DNA of 64,000 bases from Akebia trifoliata (Eukaryota; Streptophyta; Magnoliopsida; Ranunculales; Lardizabalaceae): contig CM030704.1 of assembly GCA_017979445.1 (NCBI GenBank), forward strand, positions 14,305,658 to 14,369,657, read 5' to 3'. This document shows, piece by piece, positions 1 to 10,424 of this stretch. The notes below the pieces were generated by a model, which did no database searches, had not been told where the DNA came from, and was given only the letters and a program-made list of their open reading frames with translations. The stretch's first letter is position 1; the number at the start of each line of letters is the position of its first letter. A program made the translations under genes and the position numbers.

Positions 1-1162
1 GCTCATGGATTAACACGGATCTTGCTCCAACTCCTTTTGACGCCGCCCATATAATGTCTCCATTGTGGTCCCGGATGATAGCACCCATTCCCTCAACATT
101 TTCCCTTAGAGAGCCATCACAATTTATCATCCACCATTGAAACAGAGGGGGATTCCATTTGCATTGTTTCGGCATGGACAGACTGAATTTAACTTCAGTA
201 GCCCAAGACTCAAAGAAGCTTCTGTTGTAACTCGAGTCCTCCACCGTGTTTACTTTTCCACTAAACCTTAGCCTCAAATCTTGAACAATGGTTTGTACTA
301 TCTTGTCCTCATTGGAATGCTTGTTATTAAAAATCCTCTTGCATCTTTCCTTCCAAATGTGGTAGACAAAGGTGCTGAACGAGGCTCTTTTGATGTCTTC
401 GGTAAAGCTCCCTGCCCTTGAAGTTGTTGACCATCCAATCCAGTTCTTGCGTCCACGGTTTGATAGCTCTAGTTATAAGAGATCTATTAAGGATCTTCCT
501 CCAGATCTCTCTACCGAACTAGCAGCCCACAAACATGTGTTCAATGCTTTCATTGCTATTATTACAAAAGGAGGAAGATGAACTCGAGGTGATATGCTTT
601 GATTACAGCCAATCTTGAGTCTTAAGGCTGCCCATCATAGCCATCCAAAGAGTGAATATGTGTCTTGGGATAGCTCTCTTACACCAAACCAACTCCCTCC
701 AACCAACCCTTTGCCCATGACTCATAAGGTGACCATAAGCCGATGATAAAGTGAAATTTCCTGTCGAGCTGCCCACCCACTTGACCTTGTCATCGTCCTT
801 AGTATGTACTTCTATTCTGCCCAACTGTGCCCAAATGTGCTATAAAGCTCTAACTATGCGATGAGGAGGATTCCAATGACCATCTTGAATGATAGCACTA
901 ACCTTTGCTCGAAGATTTAGTCTTGAGTCATAGCGAAGCTCGGTTGGGAATTGATTTGCAAGAATTCCATCTGGGTGCCATGGTTAAGTCCAAAGGTTTG
1001 TATCTGATCCCCTACCTATCTGATGAATGATAAGACCCTCAGTTGTTGCTCTTGAGTTGAGGATCTTTCTCCAAGACCAAGAACATTGAGATGGACATTG
1101 CATTGTCCAGAAGTTCCTAGACTTGATGAGATTGAGGTACACCCACCTAACCCAAAAGTTAA
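1..1162 (-). pseudogene. LINE (L1 clade) 3' fragment: zf-RVT and RNase H remnants
   Basis: This is the C-terminal part of a plant L1 ORF2. It matches, block by block, the more complete LINE at 49.6-55.5 kb in this window. Minus-strand translation gives the zf-RVT stretch WVGSSTGNFTLSSAYGHL and GQRVGWRELVWCK (603-824) and NFWVRWVYLNLIKSRNFW (about 1085-1162). Positions 1-200 correspond to the RNase H region. The reading is broken into short frames by several frameshifts. Homology stops abruptly near 1162, so the copy is 5'-truncated as usual for LINEs. Its 3' end and poly-A lie outside the window. It is a dead insertion, confidently assigned by comparison with the other copy. Confidence 0.88.
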
Positions 1163-1323
1163 TTCTAAAAATGATTGTTGTTGGCCAGGTGAATTGCAAT
1201 TGGGCATAGAATATGAAATTACGACTCTATATTTAGTAAATTTTCAAGATTGATATGAATCTTGTAAAATAATGACTTGGTTCATGGAAGAACTGGCTTA
1301 TTTAGGATAACTTCTATTATAAC

Positions 1324-2353
1324 TTAGCGGACCACTAGATTGAACAGGTTCGTTTTGCTTATATAAGAAATTTGGATGAAACTTATTATCTGGATGATAT
1401 GATGTCTATATGAATTGTGAGTGGGCTTCCTAAAAGCACTGTAGCCATTAACAACATTGGCTTGTTCAACCTTAATATATGACAAGTTGGGACAATATTT
1501 AACCAAATGGTCATTGTTGTCGCACAAGACACATAAACAAGTTTGTTTGATTGAAACTTGTGAAACTGAGCGAAAATCATATTAAGAGTTAGATGCTGAA
1601 AGTATCTAACTTCTTTGTAAGACTGTGCATACCACTCACTGGATTGGACATGACGTTTTTGAGATCAGGGTCTATCTTCATCTTATACATTCTTAGATTC
1701 TTAATAGAATCTTGTCTATTAAACTCTTTGTTATTAGTACTATAATGTTGAGCACTCTTGGCTAGTTCAACCAGAAAATCGTATACTTGGTTAGGAGTTT
1801 GATTTATGAATTGACCTTTATGCATAGACTTAACTAAGGTACGTTGATTCATTATTAATCCTCGATAGAAGTATTGCACCAATTGTGCTTTGTCAATGCC
1901 ATGGTGTGGGCATTTAATTCACAAATCATTGAATCTCTCCCAAGTTTGGGAAAATTCTTCATCCAGACACCCTTTAAAATTTCTAACTACGTCCTTCATT
2001 CTCTCGATTTTGTCTACGGGGTAAAATTTGACCATGAATTTCTTGGATAGAACATCCCATGAACTGATGGAGTTGGGAGCTAATGAGTTCAATCACGCAG
2101 CTGCGTGATCCTCTAAGGATAATGAAAACAATATGAGCTTAACACTCTCATCATCTAAATTTTGGTTTCTAAAGGTTTGACATATGGTCAAGAATCGATT
2201 GAGGTGGGTGTAAGGCTGTTCACGCTCTAAATTATAAAATTTAGAAAGTATATTTATGGTGGCTGCCCTAATTTCAAATTGAGGTGCATTGTTTAATGGT
2301 AACACAATGCATATAGGAGGGCTAATAGAAGCAAGAGCGAGTTGAGAGTTCAC
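1324..2353 (-). pseudogene. Athila-like Ty3/gypsy gag, degenerate
   Basis: Minus-strand pieces give a capsid of the Athila type. They are an N-terminal block with YTHLNRFLTICQTF and LILFSLSLEDHAA (2093-2353), a middle block resembling KCPHHGIDKAQLVQYFYRGL across 1840-1930, and a block with MVQYFYRGL...SMHKGQFINQTPNQVYDFL (1589-1882). A CCHC zinc knuckle, C-L-V-C-D-N-N-D-H-L-V-K-Y-C, follows near 1497-1541. Gag would package element RNA into virus-like particles. Frames change between blocks and stops are present, so no protein is made. No protease or polymerase follows, because the LINE fragment starts 160 bases downstream. Assignment to Athila rather than another non-chromovirus Ty3/gypsy lineage is from remembered motif similarity. 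Confidence 0.75.
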
Positions 2354-3430
2354 TTTACATCACCCATTATATTAAATGAGTTCTTACAAATTTTACTGAT
2401 GGTACGCTCGATCTTAGGATCATTTGATTCTAATGTATTATTCCTAAATGATTTACTAAGCATGCAATGCATAGAGTAATTCAAACAATTACGAAAGAAA
2501 AGATTGGACCTAGATAGGTTGCCTAACTCAAGATAGTTCCTAACAAGTTAGAAATCATGTAACTAGTCTTTCAAATCGTTCTATGAAATCAAGTTAAGAT
2601 CATTCGAATCTCTAGATCGAAGGTGGCGTATAGTGCATAAGTAAGGGCCCTCTTAAATCACCTTCCTTACTTTAATTTACTGAGTCTATTTCCTTACAAG
2701 GGAAAGATCTTACTAGATGTCAAATATGATTAAGAAGTGCAATCGGCACAACTTAAAGTAGATTTCTCCTATTGAGCTTGTAGGTGCTATAGTTAAGTCT
2801 AATTGATTTTAATTAGTTTGATTGGATAACTAGTTAATTGATTATCCTAATTAGAGCAAAGAATTGGTAATGACCTTCAATCCTTATCTGATGGTGCCAT
2901 CTCTAGAAGAGGGGTGCTTTTAACTAAACTTAATCAACTAATCCAAGTGTGTGCAAAGTGAAAAATAATAAACAAAGGCAAGGTGTAACCCATTAGCAAT
3001 GAGAGGTATGAGCATTTCGAATTTACCTCCCGAGTTAGACGGGTTGAAGACAAGTTGAGTCGACTTAGGCCACCAACTCTGATTTTGGTATGTGAACCTA
3101 AGGAGCTGTGACAGTATTGTCCAATTGTTGTCCTTTCCTAGTTTATTACAATCCAAGTCTTCTTAGATAATTAATTAACTAATGAATGTTTTCAACGGTC
3201 CTAATACAAATGGATCTAAAATAGAAAAGAAACATAACTAGAAGATAAAAATAAAGAAAACTTAGCAAGATGGAATGAATCATGGATCTAATAGGTTATA
3301 CTTGATCTTCTTGTCCAATGATTTCTCCAACCTACAAAAGAAATAAAGTGTTAAAAACTGTGTAAAATAGAAAATAAAAACATAAACTATACCTACTATT
3401 GCAATCCAGAGGACAATTGAAGAGATGTGT
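2354..3430 (-). mobile_element. Probable Athila leader or LTR remnant
   Basis: There is no ORF above background here. The stretch lies directly upstream (on the minus strand) of the Athila-like gag, so it is most simply that element's 5' leader or LTR. I could not find a partner LTR, a clear primer-binding site or target duplication. Its right end is cut by the solo LTR at 3431. Confidence 0.4.
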
Positions 3431-4097
3431 TGGTATGAACCCCTTTAGTTGTTCTCAATTGAGATGGATTCCTGATCTCCTCTAGGAACCCTTGAATTAA
3501 ATGGCTTCGAATCGATCTAAATTGCTTAGGAACAAATTGATGTTTGTCGGATTAGAACCTTAAGGAAACTATGTCCTTAAAACCCCAATCTTGAGATGCC
3601 ACAAAGGTTGATCACTCCTTTAATAAGTCGCAGATTCATGCACTCAATCAAGAACTTCAAACTAGAACTCAAACAAGAACACATGAAGACAAGCATAACC
3701 TTCTTGAATAAATTTCAAAATCTTAGAATTAGAATTGTATGAAATATAACATGGGGTGCTCTTTTTATAGACAAATTAGATGAAGATTGGGTCTAATTAG
3801 TCCTTAGGAAATAAAAGGCTAACACTAAGGACAATTAAAACATAAAATTCCCAATTAACCCTCACATCCAACTTGATTTTCTAAATTGATCTCTTGCATA
3901 AAAAGATAGTTGATCATCCTTGGGGAAGCTTTTGATATCTCCAATTTTAGTCTTAGAATCTTCTAGAATGGCCTCCTTGTATTGTTCTTCCACAATCAAG
4001 CCTTGTAATGCTTCTTTCATCATCTTTATCCTTGTCCTAGCCAATTCCTTGCAATGGTTATTGAGAATACTTGGGAACATCAACTCGATCTCCATTA
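3431..4097 (-). mobile_element. Solo LTR of CRM family B
   Basis: A 667-bp LTR begins TGGTATGAACC and ends CTCCATTA on the plus strand. It aligns along its length with the family-B LTRs at 8233-8928 (same strand) and 20630-21316 (opposite strand). The five bases on each side are identical (TGTGT at 3426-3430 and 4098-4102), as expected for an integrase target duplication. The short reading frame at 3862-4095 is the end of the family-B polyprotein (motif ARTRIKMMKEALQGLI), which in this family is encoded inside the LTR. No internal region remains, so it is the product of LTR-LTR recombination. Confidence 0.85.
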
Positions 4098-5434
4098 TGT
4101 GTCAAAATTAAAGAGATCAACTATCTGAAATCAATGGAGAGTAGATGTAAATCATAATTTTACTTTTATACTTTCCTTAGTTTGTGGACAAGTAAGGGAT
4201 CAAACCCAAGAGAAAGGGGGGTATGTTAGCAAGAATGAAGTTAATCTAAGTTACAATTCAAACCTATTTTTGTATTTTTGTGGAACAAAATGGAGAGTAG
4301 ATATTGTTGGAAAATAAAGTAATATAAGGAAAAATAAATTATACTAAGAAGTTAAAAGAGATAAAATCATTAATGATTAGAGTAACATCGGATTAGCAAA
4401 TAAAATTGTATTTTAATTTATATTTCTTTAAATTCAACCTTAAGGACTTGGTGTGAGCTCCTTGGGTTGGAAGATATGACATGAAGCTTTTTGAGAAAAC
4501 ACTATAGTTAGGACTCCTTTACTCTCTAATGTGTGAAGTCCCTACCACTTAATATCTAGATTAAGCATGCTCTATCTTGATCTTATCTAAGCTTAAAACA
4601 TATAAATTAAGCATATGAGGTGCAGAGATTCATTTAAAGCTTTGATCCCTTAGAATTGGATAAAACCTTGAACTGAATCATATATATACAATATAAAGAA
4701 CACGAAAGGATAAAGAAATAACACAAAATTAAAGTTTCCTCTTAGGCTTCCTCCTTTCACTAATGGAGGGAGTCTAGCCTATGGTCATTACAAGGATACA
4801 AGAAGTAAAAAAAAAAACACTTGTATTCATGGTAACCAATATACACTATTTCCTTGAGATATTACAGAAGTTGTTGAAATAAAACTTACTAAAAAATGAA
4901 AATTATAGAGAAAATGCCAAGAGCATTGGGGGAAGAAGAGCGAAGAGACAAGAGCCCAATGATTCTTTCTTAATTAGGAAAATGATCTATTTTGTAGACT
5001 TGAGGTGTTCTCGAATGATCTAAAAATAGTCGCCATCACTTTTGCGTATAATCTCACATACGAAGCAAACTAGAGCAACTCTATGATGATTCAATCGAGG
5101 TGAATTGTGCCACATTGATATAAAACCATTCAGATCTCAATTTTTGACTGATTGCTAGATTTGACTTTTTGATTGCAGTGCACTCTTGCTTGAGTGATTT
5201 GGTGTTCATCTTGATGAGTTGATCATTGACTTGTATAGTGAACACACGCAATCAATTTTTTGATATTTATAATTATTTTGTGTAATTAAGCCTAATCAAC
5301 ATGGTATAATATGAAATGTGATAAATTGAGGTGTAACATACTTATTCATCTAATATGATGAAATAAATACAAAAATTGACATAAATACTTGGGAAAAATA
5401 CGGATAAATCAGTATTTTGAGACATTAATCAATT
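4098..5434. other. Unassigned AT-rich repeat sequence
   Basis: No convincing coding frame is visible. It resumes the sequence interrupted by the solo LTR, so it is probably more of the Athila-like element's noncoding part (leader or LTR). Poly-A runs (around 4807) and a purine-rich run AGAGAAAGGGGGG near 4210 are present, but no defined ends could be fixed. Confidence 0.3.
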
Positions 5435-5616
5435 GTTGATTTTGATCTCTAATCACAAGATTCGATCTCTCAATTTCAACAGATTTATCAATTAGATCTT
5501 AAATCTTGTTTCAGATTTGATTGAGATGCTATTTTAGTTGTAATTTCAAGTTTAGGGCTTTAGAAAAGCTCCAAAATGTAGAACAAAACTGATCACCTCA
5601 CTACATTGTGGGATTG
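5435..5616 (+). repeat. Fold-back element, outer left arm
   Basis: This segment is the reverse complement of 14160-14292 and continues into 12762 onward once the CRM element is removed. Matching blocks include TTGTTGATTTTGAT, AATTTCAACA, GATTGAGATG and CTGATCACCTC. With the hairpin core it forms one large inverted repeat. The last five bases (GATTG, 5612-5616) are duplicated at 12757-12761 by insertion of the CRM element. Confidence 0.75.
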
Positions 5617-6409
5617 TGATATGAACCTCACCAAAAGTAATGAGACCTGGAACCAATATATGATACTGGAGGATCATTTTCTAAATTCAAGTTTGTAAGC
5701 AAGAACGATATAGGACCGTGACCTGTCATCTATAATGAGATAAGAGCTAACGGTATCAAGAAAATTGGAAGACGCCACACTCAAGAAGAGAAGAAGGTGA
5801 GTGATAAGTTAAAATTCATAACCAAAAAGTTATGCTCTCCATTTTTATTCAATTTGAAAACTTCCCTTCATTACATCCTTTTGTCCTTTTTATAAACTAA
5901 AGCCTAATAGAAAAGAGAAGCTATTAGCCTATCTCAAGAAAGGAAACAAGATATTGGCAAATAAGTGCCTTACAATCAGATAACTAAATTGGGTAATATG
6001 TGCCTTACAACGGACAAAAAATAAAACTAAAACAAGCAACTAATTGATTTGCTTCCTATTTGGAAGGCTAACATTTGGAAGTAAATCAGCCTTATAATTG
6101 AGAAACAAATCAACCATTATTCTTTGAAAACTACAAAGGAAAAGACTGAAATTGAATGTCCTCCATACGATCAAACTTGTGCCACACGCCCAAGCCTTCT
6201 CTTAGTCGGCCCACTCAATTGCTTTGATGACATTAATTAAGCCTCGGTCTTCATGTGGGCTCATTTTGAACTTCAACATTTCAGAATCAGCCCAAGTTTC
6301 TTGAATTAGTCCATTGAGTGCTTCTTTGAATCTTTTAGTTCTTGCCTTTGTTATTGGCCCAACTGGAACTTGCAATGGATCCCTTGGTACAGCTCCCTTA
6401 TTCTCATCA
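5617..6409 (-). repeat. CRM-A 3' LTR
   Basis: A 793-bp terminal repeat, plus-strand ends TGATATGAACC and TTCTCATCA. It pairs with 11966-12756 in direct orientation with scattered substitutions and small indels. The last about 69 codons of the polyprotein and its stop (6202) lie inside this LTR. The outer flank carries the target duplication GATTG. Confidence 0.93.
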
Positions 6410-6985
6410 TTCCCTCCCTCTTGAAAATGATTTGTCCTCAAATCGTCACCTACATCAAAAGGAGACAAATAAAAAACGTTGAAGCTTGCACTAACATTAT
6501 ACTCACCTGGAAGATCTAACTTGTAGGCGTTGTCATTGATCCTTTTAAGCACTTGAAATGGGCCATCTCCCCTAGGAAGTAATTTAAAACGCCACTGGAC
6601 TGGAAACCGTTCCTTCCTCATATGCAACCACACCCAATCATCGGGTTCAAACACAACTTTCTTGTGTCCTTTATTAGCTTGGTTGGCATATTGTTCAGTT
6701 CGCCTCTCAATGTTTTGCCGAGTCTTTTCATGGATTTGCTTAACAAAATCTACCTTTTTCTTTCCGTACACGTTAACATGCTTATTCATAGGTAACGGAA
6801 TTAAATCCAAAGGAGTTAACGGATTAAAACCATATACAATTTCAAAAGGTGAGAAATGAGTTGTAGAATGCACACTCCTATTATAATCAAACTCTACATG
6901 CGGCAAACAATCTTCCCATGACTTCAAGTTCTTTTGTATGATAGCATGCAACAAGGCAGATAAAGTCCTATTAACTACTTCGGTT
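6202..6985 (-). pseudogene. CRM-A integrase C-terminal domain with CR-like tail
   Basis: This is the end of the polyprotein. It starts just after a small deletion that removed residues before the catalytic glutamate; [10 protein letters not shown] is still readable in frame near 6960-6990. Then follow the end of the core (PHVEFDYNRSVHST, FEIVYGFNPLTPLDL), a basic linker, the GPY-type region (DWVWLHMRKERFP, LLPRGDGPFQVLKRIND, AYKLDLP) and the tail SPFDVGDDLRTNHFQEGG. The last part, GPITKARTKRFKEALNGLI, resembles the CR motif proposed to steer CRM elements to centromeric chromatin. The last about 69 codons are inside the 3' LTR. The frame is open from 6954 to 6202, so decay is recent or light here. 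Family-level confidence is high; the targeting role is from the literature on CRM elements, not from this sequence. Confidence 0.85.
6410..6424 (-). promoter_or_regulatory. CRM-A polypurine tract
   Basis: On the minus strand the bases just upstream of the 3' LTR read AAGAGGGAGGGAA, the normal primer for plus-strand DNA synthesis. The tract lies inside the pol reading frame (residues Q-E-G-G-N), because coding continues into the LTR. Confidence 0.85.
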
Positions 6986-7675
6986 TGTAGTAGAAAACAA
7001 AAGTTTAGTTCCTAACTTACCCCACAAAGTCTTCCAAAAGTAGCTTAAGAACTTAGCATCTCTATCCGAAACAATGGTCTTAGGCATGCCATGCAATCTA
7101 ACAATCTCTTTAAAAAACAAATTAGCAATATGTGATGCATCATCAGTTTTATGACAAGGAATGAAATGTGCCATTTTAGAAAACCTGTCAACAACCACGT
7201 ATATAGAATCCCTACCTTTTTTTGACCTAGGCAAATCCAACTCAAAATCCATGGAAATATCAATCCAAGGTCTACTAGGTATAGGCAAAGGAGTATATAA
7301 ACCATGAGGCTTAACCCTAGACTTAGCTTGTCTACACGTAAGGCATTTCTCACAAATTCTTTCTACATCACGTTTCATATGAGGCCAAAAAAAATGTTCA
7401 TGAAAAATATCTAGTGTCTTGGCTATACCAAAGTGCCCCATCAACCTTCCCCCATGAGCCTTTCTAACAAGCAATTCAGGCAAAGAACTCTTAGGCACAC
7501 ATAATTTAGTTTCTCTAAACAAAAATCCTTCATGCCTATAAAATTTGCCAAATGCTACCTTTTCACATGCATTGAATTCATTGCCAAAGTCAAAGTCTTC
7601 CACATACAATTCCTTAATGTAGACAAAACCAAACAATCTAGCATCCAAAGAAGAAAGTAAAACGTACCTCTAGAC
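6971..7675 (-). pseudogene. CRM-A integrase zinc-binding and catalytic core
   Basis: The minus-strand frame contains the HHCC zinc-binding domain ([10 protein letters not shown]...[23 protein letters not shown]), then the core with its first aspartate in WIDISMDF and its second in IVSDRDAKF, about 60 residues apart as in Ty3/gypsy integrases. The frame breaks at FSTT (near 6975), where a short deletion shifts it just before the third catalytic residue. Upstream, the RNase H frame ends near 7650, so at least one more frameshift separates RNase H from integrase. The enzyme would join element DNA to chromosomes; this copy is inactive. Confidence 0.85.
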
Positions 7676-8232
7676 AAAGCATCAACGACCACGTTTTCTT
7701 TACTTTTTTTTTTTTTATAGTTGATCACATATGGAAATGTTTCTATGAACTCCACCCACTTGGCATGCCGCTTATTTAGCTTGAGTTGCCCCTTTAAATG
7801 CTTTAAGGACTTATGATCTGTGTGAATCACAAATTCCTTCGGCCAAAGGTAGTGTTGCCAAGTCTCCAATGCCCTATCCAACGCATACATCTCCTTGTCA
7901 TAGGTAGGATAATTCAAGGCTGCACCATTTATCTTCTCACTAAAAAAAGAAATGGGACGTCCTTCTTGCATTAAAACAACTCCAATACTTATTCCTGAAG
8001 CATCACACTCAATCTCAAAAGCTTTAGCAAAGTAAGGCAAACCAAGTAAAGGTGCATTAGTTAATTTTTCCTTAATCAAGTTAAATGCCTTTTCTTGTTC
8101 ATTACCCCACTTAAAACCCACATTCTTTTTGATAACTTCAGTTAAAGGTGCGGCTAGACAACTAAAATCTTTCACAAACATCCTATAAAAACTAGCCAAC
8201 CCATGAAAACTTCTCACTTGTCCCACATTTGT
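7640..8232 (-). pseudogene. CRM-A reverse transcriptase end and RNase H
   Basis: The frame starts with [20 protein letters not shown], the conserved RT thumb/connection of Ty3/gypsy elements. RNase H follows with its acidic residues in [24 protein letters not shown] and VVDALSR. The fingers and palm of RT, which carry the catalytic YIDD-type motif, are absent: position 8232 abuts the LTR of CRM-B. A frameshift after [10 protein letters not shown] disconnects it from integrase. RNase H would degrade the RNA of the RNA-DNA hybrid. Confidence 0.87.
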
Positions 8233-8928
8233 TGATATGAACCCCCTTGGATTTAAGCCTCCTCTTGATGATCTCTTCTAAGAACCTTTTAATTCGAAGG
8301 CTTCGTATATTCTAAAGTTGTGCAAAAACAAAAGATGATGATGATCGTATTAGAACCCCAAGGAAACTAAGTCTTTGAAACCCCAATCTTGAGACGCCAC
8401 AAAGGATGATCACTCCTTTGATAAGTCGAAGATTCACGCACTTCTTTAATAACTCAAGCAAGAACTCATACAAGAACTCAAACAAAAACACATGAAGACT
8501 TAAGAAACTTCTTGAATAAACTTTAAAGAAAAAAAACTCATAAAATGTAAATTGTAAGTTGTCCCAAATACAACATGAGGTGCCCTTTTATAGAGAAATT
8601 AGATCAAGATTGGGTCTAATTAGTCCTTAGAAACTAAAAGACTTAAAACTAAGGACAATTAGAACATGAAATTCTCAATTAACCCTTGCATCCAACTTGA
8701 TCTTCCAAAATACTACCTTGCACAAGAAGATAGTTGACCATCCTTGGTGAAGCTTTGACATCTCTAAAGTTGGTCTTAGAAACTTCTAGATTAGCCTCCT
8801 TGTATTGTACTTCCACAATCAAGCCTTGTAATGCTTATAATGCCTCTTCCATCTTCTTTGTCCTTGCCCCAGTCAATTCCTTGTAATAGTTTTTGAGAAG
8901 ACTTGGAACATCAACCTGATCTCCATTA
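8233..8928 (-). repeat. CRM-B 3' LTR
   Basis: A 696-bp LTR, plus-strand start TGATATGAACCCC and end CTCCATTA. It matches the solo LTR at 3431-4097 and the plus-strand LTR at 20630-21316. A polypurine tract (minus strand GAAGAGGGGGAGAA) adjoins it at 8929-8943. As in family A, the polyprotein end is read into the LTR. Confidence 0.85.
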
Positions 8929-9290
8929 TTCTCCCCCTCTTCGAAAAGATTCATCCTCGAATCACCTACATCAAACAAAGATAAATCAGCAACATCAAAA
9001 ATTGTACTAACATGACCATAGTTGTTTGGCAAATCTAGTTGGTAGTTGTTATCATTGATTCTCTCCAAGACTATAAATGGTCCATCTTCTCTAGGCTACA
9101 ATTTTGACTTCCTTTGTGTACGCAAGTGTACCCAAACCCAATCTCCAAGTTGGAAGACAACTTTTAAACGCCCCTTATTGGCTTGCTTATCATATTGATC
9201 ATTCCTTCTGTCAATGTTGGTCTGTATTCTAACATATAAATCTTTTACAAAATCTATTTTTTTTCTTATCATCAAAATTAGCATGCTCAT
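8835..9290 (-). pseudogene. CRM-B integrase C-terminal region
   Basis: The minus-strand frames 9290-9096 and 9068-8835 give KKIDFVKDLYVRIQTNIDRRNDQYD, then KVVFQLGDWVWVHL (the GPY-type region) and INDNNYQLDLPNNYGHVS, DSRMNLFEEGENNGDQ and a basic end (ARTKKMEEAL). This parallels the CRM-A tail and the plus-strand copy at 20.3-20.7 kb. A disruption between the two frames removes the PRGDGPF block as a readable unit. It ends within the LTR. Confidence 0.8.
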
Positions 9291-9423
9291 TAGTAGGCAA
9301 AGCTAAAATATCCATAGGTGTTAAAGAATTAAAACCATAAACAATATTAGAAGGAGAAAATGAAATAGTAGAATGAACAATCCTATTATATGCAAACTCA
9401 ATATGTTGTAGTAGAAGTTTAGT

Positions 9424-9735
9424 TCATAATTTATTCCATAAAGTATGCAAAAAATAACTTAGAAATTTAGCATTTCTATCACAAATAATTGACTTAGGCA
9501 ACCCATGCAATTGCATTACTTCCTTAAAGAATAAATCAATAATATGTGTTGCGTCGTTGGTTTTAAAACATGCAATAAAATGGGCCATTTTACTAAATCT
9601 ATCAACAACAACAAATATACTATCCTTGTGCATAAGTACTAATACTTGTTGCCTTGCCATCATTACACTTTTAACCTCATGTTTTTTAGCAAGTACACTC
9701 ATTATATTATTTTCCTCTCCACATTTGGTGCTCAA
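9424..9735 (-). pseudogene. CRM-B protease-RT linker fused to integrase core
   Basis: One open frame joins two regions that are normally about 700 codons apart. Residues [13 protein letters not shown] and QQVLVLMHK are the linker that follows protease in these elements. The next residues, [17 protein letters not shown], are integrase core, continuing to [20 protein letters not shown] with the second catalytic aspartate in context. RT, RNase H and the integrase zinc domain are missing. The join falls at HKDS, where the linker (HKE-like) and integrase (GKDS) are similar, as expected for template switching at short homology. Confidence 0.72.
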
Positions 9736-9937
9736 TCCCCCTTATTGGTGGTAAACCAATAGGCATCTCTTCGGGAAACACTTCATCAAAGTCTTGCAAA
9801 AGTGAAACAACAACACTAGGCAAAGAAGAGTTAAGTTCATTAGTACTAAAACAAGCCTCTTTGTACAATAGTACAATCATTGGCTGATTTGAAAATAACT
9901 TTTTTTTTATCTTACTCTCTCTTGCATAAAAACTCAC
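9707..9937 (-). pseudogene. CRM-A linker and start of reverse transcriptase
   Basis: The frame contains the pre-RT linker (FSNQPMIVLLYKEACF, SLPSVVVSLLQDFDEVFPEEM) and the first RT motif, PPIRGIEHQ, typical of chromovirus RT N-termini. It stops at the junction with the CRM-B fragment near 9728. Everything from here to the RT thumb (8232) is missing from family A. Confidence 0.8.
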
Positions 9938-10031
9938 TTGTTTTTTCTCACTAGCCTCTTTTTCTTTTTCATCTTTTTTTTTTCTTTTTTTGCTATTTTA
10001 GACTCTTTTTCTTTTTGTCTCTTGTTTTTTT

Positions 10032-10424
10032 TTATCTCTTACTCTCTCTTTTTTCATCTCTATCTTTTTTTAACCTCATTTGATCTTCATAAACTTGTCT
10101 TAGGGTTAAAGGTACAAGAATGATTGGCCTTTTGTTGAGTACAAAGGAGTATCTATTGGTATATCCATCATGAGTCACATGCCTATCAACTTGCCATGGT
10201 CTCCCTAAAAGGATATGGCCCGCATTCATTGGTACCACGTCACAAATGACTTCATCTTTGTATTTTCCGATTGAAAATGACAACAAAACCTGCTTAATCA
10301 CCTTGATTTCCCCACTATCATTCAACCATTGTGGCTTATAAGGTTTTGGGTGCTTCAAAGTGGTCAAATTCAGTTTTTCCATTAAACTAGTACTAGCCAC
10401 ATTAGTACAACTCCCCCCCATCAA
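10032..10424 (-). pseudogene. CRM-A aspartic protease, frameshifted at the active site
   Basis: Retropepsin would cleave the polyprotein. The upstream frame reads ...VCSMIIDGG and then runs to a stop. The protease body (SCTNVASTSLMEKL, CDVVPMNAGHILLGRPWQVDR) continues in another frame. The shift falls in a run of seven G (plus-strand C run 10413-10419) that encodes the catalytic D-G-G. One base too many in that run would account for it. The C-terminal part is rich in K, R, D and E, and the following sequence is purine-rich on this strand. Confidence 0.83.

Larger units (their letters stand above)
8233..9728 (-). mobile_element. CRM family B fragment lodged in CRM-A
   Basis: A truncated second CRM family lies in the same orientation inside the RT gene of family A. 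From right to left it contains a pre-RT linker ([13 protein letters not shown]...), a direct jump to the integrase core, the integrase tail and a 3' LTR (8233-8928). There is no 5' LTR, gag or RT. The outer element reads up to ...PPIRGIEHQ (about 9729) on one side and restarts at GQVRSFHG (8232) on the other, so roughly 240 RT codons of family A are gone. Insertion followed by deletion, or recombination during reverse transcription, would both explain it. CCACATTTG occurs at both junctions (about 8223 and 9719), hinting at microhomology. Confidence 0.75.
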
